64,000 bases of DNA from Methylibium petroleiphilum PM1 (GTDB lineage: Bacteria > Pseudomonadota > Gammaproteobacteria > Burkholderiales > Burkholderiaceae_C), in NCBI RefSeq assembly GCF_000015725.1, contig NC_008825.1:1736001-1800000 (forward strand), written 5' to 3'. The notes beneath the pieces are model-generated. The model saw only the letters and a list, made by a program, of their open reading frames with translations, had not been told where the DNA came from and did not search any database. Positions within the stretch are counted from its first letter, which is position 1; the number at the start of each line of letters is the position of its first letter. Below, piece after piece: positions 24,984 to 32,838 of the stretch. The translations under genes were made by a program, and so were the position numbers.

Positions 24984-26341
24984 GCCGGCCGACCGTCCGC
25001 TCGCTGGGGCGCCGGCTTTCGTGGTGGCTGGCCCTGCAGACGCTGATCGGGCTCGGCACGGTCTGCGCAGCGGTGTACGCCGTCGCCGCGATGAGCCTGT
25101 CCAACCGCCAGGCAGAGTCATTGACGCAAAAGCAGGCGCTGATCCGGCATGTGCTCGCAGAGGCTGAAGCGGACCGCGATCTGGGTGAACTCAAGCACAG
25201 GCTCGACGACTTTCTGCTGGGCCATGAGGATCTGACGTTGACGCTTCAGGCCGGCGCCGATGTGCCGCTCTACCGGTCCAGCACCGTGGAGTCGGCGCTT
25301 GCCAAGCGAGTTTCGACATTCGAGGTGCCCTTCGCCTGGCAGGGTGCGCGGTCGATCAGGGCGACACTGACCCTCGACGCACGGTCCGATGCCCAACTGT
25401 TGCAGCGGCTGGCCATCACGCTCGTCGGTGCCGCCGCTGTCGGTGCGGCACTGGTGTCCTTCGGAGGGTTCCGGTTGGTGCGGCGCGGCCTGGCCCCCGT
25501 TCGAGACCTGGTCGAACAGACCCGCCACCTGGCCGCTGACTCGTTGCGCCAACGTCTGGATGGTTCGAGACAGCCCGAAGAGTTGCAGCCGCTTGTCGAG
25601 CAGTTCAATGCGTTGCTGCAACGCCTGAATCAGGCCTATGAACAACTGGAGGGGTTCAACGCCGACGTTGCCCACGAACTGTGCACGCCGTTGACCACGC
25701 TGATCAGCGCCACCGAGCTGGCCCTTCGCAAGACCCGCGGCGTCGAAGAAATGCGCGAGGTCTTGGGCTCCAACCTGGAGGAGCTTCGGCGGCTGGCGGG
25801 CATCGTCCACGACATGCTGTTTCTGTCTCACGCGGACCGCGGAGCCACCGCTCGCCGCGAACCCACGGCAAGCCTAGCCTCCCTCGCCGCCACCGTCGTG
25901 GAGTACCACGAGGCGGCCTTTGAAGAGGCCAGCCTCAAGGTGGAGATCGTCGGCGATGCCGCCTGCGAAGTCGATGTCGCGCTGGTACGGCGGGCCCTGT
26001 CCAACCTCGTTGGAAACGCTACGCGCTACGCAACCCCAGCGTCCGCTGTGCGAATTGAGATCAGCGAGATTGGCGCCGGGCAAATGCGCATCGCAGTTGT
26101 GAACCAAGGGCAGGCAATTGCCTCCGAACAGATACCGCGCCTGTTCGACAGGTTCTATCGGGGCGACAGCGCCCGACGCGACGCAGACGCGCATCACGGC
26201 CTGGGTTTGGCCATCGTGGCAGCGATTGCGCGCATGCACGGTGGCCGACCGGTTGCGCAATCTGAAGGCGGAATCACGTCGATCGGAATGACGCTGGTTG
26301 CCGAGCGCTGCACACCGACAACCCGGCCATGCACACCCTGA
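24980..26341 (+). CDS. cusS: CusS-type heavy-metal sensor histidine kinase
   Basis: This 453-aa membrane kinase starts at TTG 24980, overlapping the cusR stop by TTGA. Two membrane helices (about residues 15-38 and 140-160) bracket a short periplasmic sensor of about 100 residues, followed by HAMP. The phospho-acceptor is in [16 protein letters not shown]; the N box is [14 protein letters not shown] and the G box HHGLGLAIV. The family normally reads AHELRTPL; Cys replaces Arg after HEL here, a mild oddity. It senses periplasmic Cu/Ag and phosphorylates CusR (known for the family). Confidence 0.92.
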   Translation: MSRPTVRSLGRRLSWWLALQTLIGLGTVCAAVYAVAAMSLSNRQAESLTQKQALIRHVLAEAEADRDLGELKHRLDDFLLGHEDLTLTLQAGADVPLYRSSTVESALAKRVSTFEVPFAWQGARSIRATLTLDARSDAQLLQRLAITLVGAAAVGAALVSFGGFRLVRRGLAPVRDLVEQTRHLAADSLRQRLDGSRQPEELQPLVEQFNALLQRLNQAYEQLEGFNADVAHELCTPLTTLISATELALRKTRGVEEMREVLGSNLEELRRLAGIVHDMLFLSHADRGATARREPTASLASLAATVVEYHEAAFEEASLKVEIVGDAACEVDVALVRRALSNLVGNATRYATPASAVRIEISEIGAGQMRIAVVNQGQAIASEQIPRLFDRFYRGDSARRDADAHHGLGLAIVAAIARMHGGRPVAQSEGGITSIGMTLVAERCTPTTRPCTP

Positions 26342-26371
26342 CCACCCCTGCGAGGCGGAAGCGGGCACCGG

Positions 26372-26393
26372 AAGATGACAAATCTGTCATCTT
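26372..26393. promoter_or_regulatory. CusR-type box before the copper operon at 26.5-31.9 kb
   Basis: AAGATGACA (26372-26380) and TGTCATCTT (26385-26393) are perfect 9-base inverted arms with a 4-base centre AATC. The core is nearly the same as that at 24248. It stands 113 bases before the first gene of the next operon, so CusRS likely controls the multicopper-oxidase operon. Confidence 0.68.
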
Positions 26394-26505
26394 GATGACG
26401 GGCCTGTGTCGGGCCTGCTCTTCTACATTGAACCGCCCAGACAAGTGGTTGGGGCGGAGAAGTCTTTGTTCGCGCACAGCAATCGTGCTGCAGTAAAGTA
26501 GAGGG

Positions 26506-26949
26506 ATGGATGTGTTGATCCGAGCGCTTCTGATCTGGTTGTTGGTGCTGGCAGTTCCCGCCCAGGGTGCTGCGGCCGCGACCATGGCGTTCTGCGGTCC
26601 CAATCACCATGGCGGCGGTCCTGCCGCGCAGATGCGAACGGCTGCACCTTCCAACCACTCGCATCACGACGGTGCCATCGCCGCAGAGCACGAGCATCCT
26701 CAGGCTGAGGCTCAGGCTCAGGCGGACAAGGGCTCGTCAGCCTCGGCGGCCTCTGCCAAAGTCAGCGATGCCAGCAAGCACAAGTGCAGCGCCTGCGCTT
26801 CCTGCTGCTCGGCGGGGGCGATCCTGAGCTCAGTGCTGGCTGTACCGGCACCCGTTTTCACCCCCACGGTGTTTTCCACCGTGGTGCCAGGCGTCGACAC
26901 CTTCGCCGCCGACGGCCCCGACCGCCCCCCCCGAATCGTTCTCGCCTAG
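26506..26949 (+). CDS. Small exported His/Cys-rich protein, C-x2-C-x3-C motif
   Basis: This 147-aa protein opens the CusR-controlled copper operon. A signal peptide (LLIWLLVLAVPAQGAAA) is followed by His-rich stretches (CGPNHHGGG; SNHSHHDG; AAEHEHPQAEA). A Cys cluster KCSACASCCSAG then sits before a second hydrophobic segment. These are metal-ligand rich regions, but no family is recognised. The pattern fits CzcI-like proteins, with signal or TM segment plus central Cys motif. A role in periplasmic metal sensing or buffering is inferred from position only. Confidence 0.65.
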   Translation: MDVLIRALLIWLLVLAVPAQGAAAATMAFCGPNHHGGGPAAQMRTAAPSNHSHHDGAIAAEHEHPQAEAQAQADKGSSASAASAKVSDASKHKCSACASCCSAGAILSSVLAVPAPVFTPTVFSTVVPGVDTFAADGPDRPPRIVLA

Positions 26950-27056
26950 CTGGCGAGCTCGCCGCGTGCGCTGATACGCGGGTTCTCGCCAGGCTCTGTC
27001 TCTCCTTTGCCGCGCATGCGGCACTGGAGCTCCCCAGACTTTGACGCGAGGACATC

Positions 27057-27461
27057 ATGGTCCATTCCATTTGTATTCCTGTGCCAGCAGTGCACGGGCG
27101 GTGGCGCACGCCATCCGCAATGCGATCCGCGCTGCTCGCGGCCTCGTTGCTCGCCACGCTGACAGTTCAGGCGCAACCGGCTGCAAAAGCCGCCAGGCCC
27201 GATCCGCTCGATCCGAAGGCCAGCGTGCCCGCTCTGAGCTACGTGTCGTCGTTCTCCCAGTACCGGTTGCTGGGCGAAGAAAAGCCAGTCTCCTGGCGCG
27301 ACGCTAACGACACCGTCACCCGCATTGGTGGCTGGCGTGTCTATGCCCGCGAGGCCCAGCAACCTGACCCGGCACCTGCGTCACCCGCCGCATCTGCTGC
27401 GGTACCCACTGACAAGGCCAAGCCCATGCCCGCCGGGCATGGTGGCCACAAGATGCCATGA
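27057..27461 (+). CDS. Exported protein of unknown function in copper operon
   Basis: This 134-aa protein starts at ATG 27057 with AGGAC upstream; an alternative is the Met at 27120 just before the hydrophobic leader (SALLAASLLATLTVQAQ). The mature part has SVPALSYVSSFSQYRLLGEE, SWRDANDTVTRIGGWRVYAR and a Pro/Ala tail ending PAGHGGHKMP. Similar small proteins are found next to cop genes in Burkholderiales; their function is not known to me. It overlaps the next gene by 4 bases (ATGA), so translation is coupled. Confidence 0.72.
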   Translation: MVHSICIPVPAVHGRWRTPSAMRSALLAASLLATLTVQAQPAAKAARPDPLDPKASVPALSYVSSFSQYRLLGEEKPVSWRDANDTVTRIGGWRVYAREAQQPDPAPASPAASAAVPTDKAKPMPAGHGGHKMP

Positions 27462-28939
27462 AGCCCAGCCCGATGAACCTCGCCATGAACCGCGGTGCTA
27501 TGCCACCGCACCCTGCAAGCAGGCGCGCACCAGCCGCCGCACGTCCGCAGCGCTTGCTGGCCGTGCTCATCAGCGCTGCCGTGCTCGGCGGGTGCGCCTC
27601 GTTCAGCCCCGATGGCGGCTTCGCAGCGGTGGAGAAGACCGCCAAGGACCGACTGGGCAAGGACGTGCAATGGGCCCGCTCAGACGCCGATCAGGACAGC
27701 ATCGCCAAGCGTGTCGGCGAACTGTTGTCCAAGCCGTTGACCGTGGACGATGCCGTGCAGGTGGCCTTGCTGAACAACCGCGGGTTGCAGGCCGACTTCC
27801 AGGACCTTGGCGTCACCGAGGCCGAGGTCGTGCAGGCCGGGCGCCTACCGAACCCGGGCTTCAGCTTCGGGCGTTCCAGCCGCGGCGACGAGCGAGAGAT
27901 CGAGCGCGGCCTGCATTTCAACCTGGCGCGCTTGGTAGCAATGCCGCTGATCGGCCGCATGGAAGCGCGCCGCTTTGAGCAAGTGAAGGGGCGCGTGGCG
28001 ATGAGCGTGCTGTCGCTGGCCGCCGACACGCGCAAGGCTTACTTCACAGCGCTGGCGGCGGAAGAGACCGTTCGCTACATGCGGCAGGTGAAGCAGGCGG
28101 CCGACGCCAGCGCCGAACTGGCCCGGCGCATGGAGCAGGTCGGCAACTTCAACAAGCTGCAGCGTGCGCGGGAACAGTCGTTCTATGCCAATGCCGCGCT
28201 GCAGCTGGCCCGGGCGGAGCAGGCCCAGCGCTCGACGCGTGAGCGCCTGGTGCGGTTGCTCGGCGTCTGGGGGACCCAGACCGCGTTCGCTTTGCCCGAA
28301 CGGCTGCCCGACCTGCCGCCGTCGCCACTTGAGCTGCCCGATGTCGAGCAGGTGGCCCTGGCCCAGCGGCTGGACGTGCAAGGCGCCAAGCAAGCGGCGG
28401 AACAGACGGCGAGCAACCTGGGTTTGACGAGAACCACGCGCTTCGTCAACGTGCTGGAACTGGGCGTGATGCGCAACAGCTCGAACGAAGAGCCGACCCA
28501 GCGCGGCTGGGAGATCGGCTTGGAGTTGCCGCTGTTCGACTGGGGCGGTGCGCGTGCGGCGCGTGCCGAGGCGGTGTACATGCAGACGCTTCATCGCGCC
28601 GCCGAGACTGCGATCAACGCGCGATCCGAGGTGCGCGAGGCCTACACCGGCTACCGCTCGGCTTACGACATCGCACGGCACCACCGCGACGAAGTCGTGC
28701 CGCTGAACCAGCGCATCGCCGAGGAGAACGTGCTTCGCTACAACGGCATGTTGATCGGCGTGTTCGAACTGCTGGCCGACGCCCGCACGCAGATCGCCAG
28801 CGTGAACGCCTCCATCGAAGCGCTGCGCGACTTCTGGATCGCGCAGGCCGACCTCGACATGGCGCTGATCGGCAAACCCAGCCTGGCCGCAGCAGCCGGC
28901 CCCGCGATGGCGGCCGAAGCCGCCGGCGCAGGGCATTGA
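27458..28939 (+). CDS. TolC-family outer membrane lipoprotein in copper operon
   Basis: This 493-aa protein has a long leader; the lipobox VLGGC marks lipidation at about residue 46. The mature part is a TolC/OEP outer membrane channel (LTVDDAVQVALLNNRGLQADF; QAGRLPNPGFSFGRSSRG in parts; WEIGLELPLFDWGGARAARA). Unlike cusC, no RND adaptor or pump follows; it is paired instead with a multicopper oxidase. It might serve cusBA or another pump in trans, or release Cu oxidised in the periplasm. An inner start at Met 6 or 10 is possible. It overlaps the preceding gene by 4 bases. Confidence 0.83.
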   Translation: MKPSPMNLAMNRGAMPPHPASRRAPAAARPQRLLAVLISAAVLGGCASFSPDGGFAAVEKTAKDRLGKDVQWARSDADQDSIAKRVGELLSKPLTVDDAVQVALLNNRGLQADFQDLGVTEAEVVQAGRLPNPGFSFGRSSRGDEREIERGLHFNLARLVAMPLIGRMEARRFEQVKGRVAMSVLSLAADTRKAYFTALAAEETVRYMRQVKQAADASAELARRMEQVGNFNKLQRAREQSFYANAALQLARAEQAQRSTRERLVRLLGVWGTQTAFALPERLPDLPPSPLELPDVEQVALAQRLDVQGAKQAAEQTASNLGLTRTTRFVNVLELGVMRNSSNEEPTQRGWEIGLELPLFDWGGARAARAEAVYMQTLHRAAETAINARSEVREAYTGYRSAYDIARHHRDEVVPLNQRIAEENVLRYNGMLIGVFELLADARTQIASVNASIEALRDFWIAQADLDMALIGKPSLAAAAGPAMAAEAAGAGH

Positions 28940-28956
28940 ACATGAAGGACGTCCTC

Positions 28957-30396
28957 ATGAACGAAAGACACATGCTTTCCCGACGCAAGATGCTCGGCGG
29001 TGCTGGCGCCATCAGTGCTGCAGTTGCTGCCGCCTCCGTCAGCAAGGTGGCCATGGCCGCGCTGCCCGAGCCGGTCATCCAGACCAAGCCCGACACCATG
29101 CCGCCGCTGGTGCCGAACACCGGGCGCCCCTACAACCCCGTCGTCACGCTCAACGGCTGGACGCTGCCCTGGCGCATGAACAACGGCGTCAAGGAGTTCC
29201 ACCTGGTCGCCGAACCCGTGGTGCGCGAGATGAGCCCCGGCTTCAAGGCCCACCTGTGGGGCTACAACGGCCAGAGCCCGGGGCCGACCATCGAGGTGGT
29301 GGAAGGCGACCGCGTGCGCCTCTTCGTCACCAACAAGCTGGGTGAGCTGACCAGCATCCACTGGCACGGCCAGCGGCTGCCCAACGGCATGGACGGCGTG
29401 ACGGGGCTGAACCAGCCCGGCATCCCGCCCGGCAAGACCTATGTCTACGAGTTCGTCGCACGCCGTCCTGGCACCTTCATGTACCACCCGCATGCCGACG
29501 AGATGGTGCAGATGGCGATGGGGATGATGGGCTTCTGGATCACGCATCCGAAGGGCAAACACCCGCTGATCGACGAGGTCGACCGCGACTTCTGCTTCCT
29601 GCTCAACGCCTACGACATCGACCCCGGCGCCGCCACGCCGAAGATCATGACGATGCTCGACTTCAACCTGTGGAGCTGGAACAGCCGCATCTTCCCGGGC
29701 ATCGACCCGCTGGTGGTGCGGCACATGGACAAGGTGCGCATCCGGGTCGGCAACCTGACCATGACCAACCACCCCATCCACCTGCACGGACACGAGTTCC
29801 TGATCACCGGCACCGATGGCGGGCCGACCCCCAAGAGCACGCGCCAGTACGAGGTGACGGCCGACATCGCGGTGGGGCAGATGCGGCAGATGGACTTCCT
29901 GGCCGACGAGGAGGGTGACTGGGCATTCCATTGCCACAAGAGCCACCACACGATGAACGCGATGGGCCACGACGTGCCGACCATGATCGGCGTGGACCAT
30001 CGCGGTGTGGCCAAGCAGATCACCAAGCTCATCCCCGACTACATGGTGATGGGCGAGCGCGGCATGAAGGACATGACCGAGATGGAGATGCCGCTGCCCG
30101 ACAACACCGCGGCCATGATGGCTGGTACCGGGCCGTTCGGCGCTGTCGGCATGGGCGGCATGTTCAGCGTTGTGAAGGTGCGCAAGGACCAGAAGCGGGG
30201 CGACTACAGCGACCCGGGTTGGTACCAGCACCCGCCGGGCACGGTGGCCTACGAGTTCACCGGGGCCTTGCCGGACCCGGCGCGCTTCAAGGCCGATGTG
30301 AGCCCGGGGCCAGGCTCCATGCCTTCGATGGCCAAGCCCGCTCAGGACGTTGAGGTCAAGGTGCGCAAGCCTGCCGGCGGCCACTCGGGCCATTGA
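28957..30396 (+). CDS. Periplasmic multicopper oxidase
   Basis: This 479-aa cuproenzyme starts at ATG 28957, which has AAGGAC upstream; ATG 28942 lacks a ribosome binding site. A Tat-type signal (SRRKMLGGAGAISAAVAAAS) directs the folded protein to the periplasm. All copper-site blocks are visible: SIHWHGQRLP, FMYHPHADE, HPIHLHGHEF and FHCHKSHH (types 1, 2 and 3 Cu). The C-terminus is Met/His-poor but has GAVGMGGMF. It probably oxidises Cu(I) to the less toxic Cu(II). It differs from CopA/PcoA in lacking long Met-rich repeats. Confidence 0.9.
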   Translation: MNERHMLSRRKMLGGAGAISAAVAAASVSKVAMAALPEPVIQTKPDTMPPLVPNTGRPYNPVVTLNGWTLPWRMNNGVKEFHLVAEPVVREMSPGFKAHLWGYNGQSPGPTIEVVEGDRVRLFVTNKLGELTSIHWHGQRLPNGMDGVTGLNQPGIPPGKTYVYEFVARRPGTFMYHPHADEMVQMAMGMMGFWITHPKGKHPLIDEVDRDFCFLLNAYDIDPGAATPKIMTMLDFNLWSWNSRIFPGIDPLVVRHMDKVRIRVGNLTMTNHPIHLHGHEFLITGTDGGPTPKSTRQYEVTADIAVGQMRQMDFLADEEGDWAFHCHKSHHTMNAMGHDVPTMIGVDHRGVAKQITKLIPDYMVMGERGMKDMTEMEMPLPDNTAAMMAGTGPFGAVGMGGMFSVVKVRKDQKRGDYSDPGWYQHPPGTVAYEFTGALPDPARFKADVSPGPGSMPSMAKPAQDVEVKVRKPAGGHSGH

Positions 30397-30467
30397 GGGG
30401 CGCGCATGGACCGCAGCACGCGCACCACCGCCATCACATCCGATCACCACACCCCAAGGAGACTCAA

Positions 30468-31013
30468 ATGAACGACCTGACGGGAAGCCCGCTCGCCCGC
30501 CGCGCCGCCATCACGCGCATGGCGGCGGCCGCCGCTGCCGCGGCGCTGCCCCTGTTCGCCCCGGCTGCGCGTGCCCACACCGACAAGCCCCACGCCCCCA
30601 AGAAGGGGCCTGTCGTCAAGGAGCAGAAGGACTGGGGCATTGCCGGCGATGCCAAAGCTGCCAAGCGCAGCATCGAGGTCGGCATGGCCGACAACATGCG
30701 CTTCACGCCCGCGCGCATCGAGGTCCGGCAAGGCGAGACGGTGAAGTTCGTGGTCCGCAACACGGGCAAGGTGATGCACGAGTTCGTCATCGGCACCAAG
30801 GCCGAGAACGGCAAGCACGCTGAGATGATGGTCAAGTTCCCGAACATGGAGCACGACGAGCCGTACATGGCGCATGTCCCGCCCGGCAAGACCGGCGAGA
30901 TCGTCTGGACCTTCAACCGTGCCGGCGAGTTCGAGTTCGCCTGCCTGATCGCCGGTCACTACCAGGGCGGCATGGTGGGCACGATCATGGTCGCGCCGGC
31001 GGGCAAGGCATGA
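30468..31013 (+). CDS. Plastocyanin-like cupredoxin
   Basis: This 181-aa exported protein starts at ATG 30468 with AAGGAGA. The leader (RRAAITRMAAAAAAAALPLF) has a twin-arginine look. The type 1 copper ligands are evident: His in VMHEFVIG, and Cys/His/Met in CLIAGHYQGGM near the end. The beta-barrel signature GETVKFVVRNTGK is typical. It probably passes electrons or copper to or from the multicopper oxidase encoded just upstream. It overlaps the DUF411 gene by ATGA. Confidence 0.9.
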   Translation: MNDLTGSPLARRAAITRMAAAAAAAALPLFAPAARAHTDKPHAPKKGPVVKEQKDWGIAGDAKAAKRSIEVGMADNMRFTPARIEVRQGETVKFVVRNTGKVMHEFVIGTKAENGKHAEMMVKFPNMEHDEPYMAHVPPGKTGEIVWTFNRAGEFEFACLIAGHYQGGMVGTIMVAPAGKA

Positions 31014-31492
31014 AGCGCCGTCACGCACTGGCTTCCTTGCTCAGCGCGGGTGGACTGCTGGCGATCCCTGGGGTGTTGCAAGCGCAGGGCCAGACGGTGT
31101 TCGTCGAGGTCTGGAAGAGCCCAACCTGCGGATGCTGCAAGGACTGGATCACCCACCTCGAGGTGAGTGGTTTCCGCGTCAAGGTCAACGATGTCGGCAA
31201 CACCGCAGCGCGTACTCGGCTGAAAGTTCCCATGAAGCTTGGCTCGTGCCACACGGCTCTGGTCGGCCGTTATGCCATCGAGGGCCACGTCCCCGCAGTC
31301 GACATACGCCGGCTGCTGAAAGAACGCCCCGACGCGATCGGCCTGGCCGTGCCGGGCATGCCGGTCGGCTCACCGGGTATGGACGGTCCTGCTTTCGACA
31401 ACCTGCAGGACCCCTACGACGTGCTGCTCATCGCCCAAGATGGCAGTACCCAGATTTTCAACAGCTACTTCAAGCAAAAGGAACGCTCATGA
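31010..31492 (+). CDS. DUF411 periplasmic metal-binding protein
   Basis: This 160-aa protein has a signal peptide (ASLLSAGGLLAIPGVLQAQ) and a DUF411 domain with thioredoxin-like features: VEVWKSPTCGCCKDWITHLE holds the CGCC cluster and SCHTALVGRYAIEGHVP is the second signature. DUF411 proteins are regularly found with copper resistance genes and are thought to be copper chaperones; their chemistry is not proven. Both flanks overlap their neighbours by 4 bases, placing it firmly in the operon between the cupredoxin and the CusF-like gene. Confidence 0.9.
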   Translation: MKRRHALASLLSAGGLLAIPGVLQAQGQTVFVEVWKSPTCGCCKDWITHLEVSGFRVKVNDVGNTAARTRLKVPMKLGSCHTALVGRYAIEGHVPAVDIRRLLKERPDAIGLAVPGMPVGSPGMDGPAFDNLQDPYDVLLIAQDGSTQIFNSYFKQKERS

Positions 31493-31860
31493 ACCACTCA
31501 AAAACCTTCGTTCGCGCCACTGGCCTCGCTCTGCTGATTTCGGCCGTACTTGGATCGCCCGCCTGGGCTGCCAGCCACCAGGGCGGCCACGGTGCCCATG
31601 GTGATCATGGCAAGCCGATGGCGCAGGCCGCCGCGGGCGACATGACCGATGGCGAGGTGCGCAAGGTGGACAAAGACGGTGGCAAGCTGACGCTCAAGCA
31701 CGGCGACATCAAGAGCCTGGACATGCCGGCGATGACGATGGTCTTCACGGTCAAGGACAAGGCGATGCTCGACAAGCTGAAGGCCGGCGACAAGATCAAG
31801 TTCAAGGCCATCAACGACGCGGGCAAGTTCACCGTCACCGAAATGCAGATGGCACAGTAA
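31489..31860 (+). CDS. CusF-like periplasmic copper-binding protein
   Basis: This 123-aa protein starts at ATG 31489, overlapping the DUF411 gene. After a signal peptide (ISAVLGSPAWAA) and a His-rich linker (HQGGHGAHGDHGKP) comes a CusF fold: GEVRKVDKDGGKLTLKHGDI, then LDMPAMTMVFTVKD, which holds the Met/His/Trp-type Cu(I) site residues MPAMTM. It would carry periplasmic Cu/Ag to CusB-CusA. A strong hairpin 12 bases after its stop likely ends the operon. Confidence 0.9.
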   Translation: MNHSKTFVRATGLALLISAVLGSPAWAASHQGGHGAHGDHGKPMAQAAAGDMTDGEVRKVDKDGGKLTLKHGDIKSLDMPAMTMVFTVKDKAMLDKLKAGDKIKFKAINDAGKFTVTEMQMAQ

Positions 31861-31871
31861 GGTAGCGTCGG

Positions 31872-31892
31872 GCCCGCCCGCGGTGGGCGGGC
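31872..31892 (+). terminator. Rho-independent-type hairpin after the copper operon
   Basis: GCCCGCCC (31872-31879), loop GCGGT, GGGCGGGC (31885-31892) is a perfect 8-bp GC stem 11 bases after the stop codon. Only a weak T-rich run (TCGGTCTT) follows. Confidence 0.6.
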
Positions 31893-31948
31893 TCGGTCTT
31901 CCCAACGACGGTTGACGGCCCAGGCAGCCACCGATCAGAAAGAAAACC

Positions 31949-32329
31949 ATGAAGCAGTTCCGAGCCTGCGGCGTGCTGGCCATGCTGGCACTTTCCGGTG
32001 TGGCCTTGGCCTCCAGCCACATCGTCGACATCGCGTGGTCCTCCGACGGCCGCTTTGCTCACAACACGCAGATTGCGGCCGGCAAGTTCGTCGAGGCCTG
32101 CGGCAAGCTGGCGGTGGGCGAGGGTGTGCGCTGGAACTTCGCGGCCACAGCGCCGGTGGACTTCAACATCCACTATCACGTCGGCAAGGAGGCCGTGTTC
32201 CCGGCCAAGCAGGCACAGGTCAGCAGCGGCGGCGACACGCTGAAAGTCACGGTGGCGCAGGACTACTGCTGGATGTGGACGAACAAGGGCAGTGCCCCGG
32301 TGAGCTTGACGGTCGACCTGGCGCGCTGA
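31949..32329 (+). CDS. Exported protein of unknown function in copper island
   Basis: This 126-aa protein starts at ATG 31949, preceded by AGAAAG. A signal peptide (RACGVLAMLALSGVALA) is followed by SSHIVDIAWSSDGRFAHNTQ, a VEACGKL Cys, and the aromatic/His segments DFNIHYHVGKEA and DYCWMWTNKG. It probably forms a small beta sandwich, and the His-x-His and Cys could bind metal. I recognise no family. It lies between the copper operon terminator and the convergent cueR gene. Confidence 0.68.
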   Translation: MKQFRACGVLAMLALSGVALASSHIVDIAWSSDGRFAHNTQIAAGKFVEACGKLAVGEGVRWNFAATAPVDFNIHYHVGKEAVFPAKQAQVSSGGDTLKVTVAQDYCWMWTNKGSAPVSLTVDLAR

Positions 32330-32358
32330 ACTCGCTTTGCTGCCACCGGCAGCGTCGA

Positions 32359-32838
32359 TCAGGTCGCCCGGCGCCGCGCGCGCCCCGGTTGCAGTCCGGC
32401 GGTCCTGCCGGCTGCGTGATGCGCCACGGCCGCTGGCGCGACTCCCTCGTGGGCGAGCGAGTCGATGATCGGGCAGTCGGGCCGATCGTCACCGTGGCAG
32501 CAGTGCACCAGGTGCTCGAGCGTCGCCTTCATCGACTGCAACTCGTTCAGCTTTTCGTCGAGTTCTTCGATATGCGCCTGCGCCAAGGCACGCACCTGCC
32601 GGCTCGGGCGCTTGCGGTCTTGCCAAAGGCCGAGCAAATCGCGAATCTGCTCGATCGAAAATCCGAGGTCGCGCGACTGGCGCACAAAGCGCAGCGTGCC
32701 GACTTCCTTGGCGGTGTACTGCCGGTAGCCGGAATCGGTGCGTGCCGCCTCGGGGAAGAGCCCGACGCTCTCGTAGTGGCGAATCATCTTCGCCGAGACA
32801 CCAGAAGCTTTCGAGGCTTCGCCGATGTTCATGCTCAT
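32359..32838 (-). CDS. cueR: CueR-type copper-responsive MerR regulator
   Basis: This 159-aa regulator starts at ATG 32838, overlapping the copA stop by ATGA, so it is the last gene of a copA-cueR operon. The MerR helix-turn-helix ([20 protein letters not shown]) opens the protein and a long dimerisation helix follows. The C-terminal loop [12 protein letters not shown] has the two CueR cysteines that bind Cu(I)/Ag(I) in two-coordinate fashion. The last 30 residues are Ala/Arg-rich and poorly conserved. It likely acts at the operators at 37096 and 35401. Confidence 0.93.
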   Translation of the reverse strand: MSMNIGEASKASGVSAKMIRHYESVGLFPEAARTDSGYRQYTAKEVGTLRFVRQSRDLGFSIEQIRDLLGLWQDRKRPSRQVRALAQAHIEELDEKLNELQSMKATLEHLVHCCHGDDRPDCPIIDSLAHEGVAPAAVAHHAAGRTAGLQPGRARRRAT

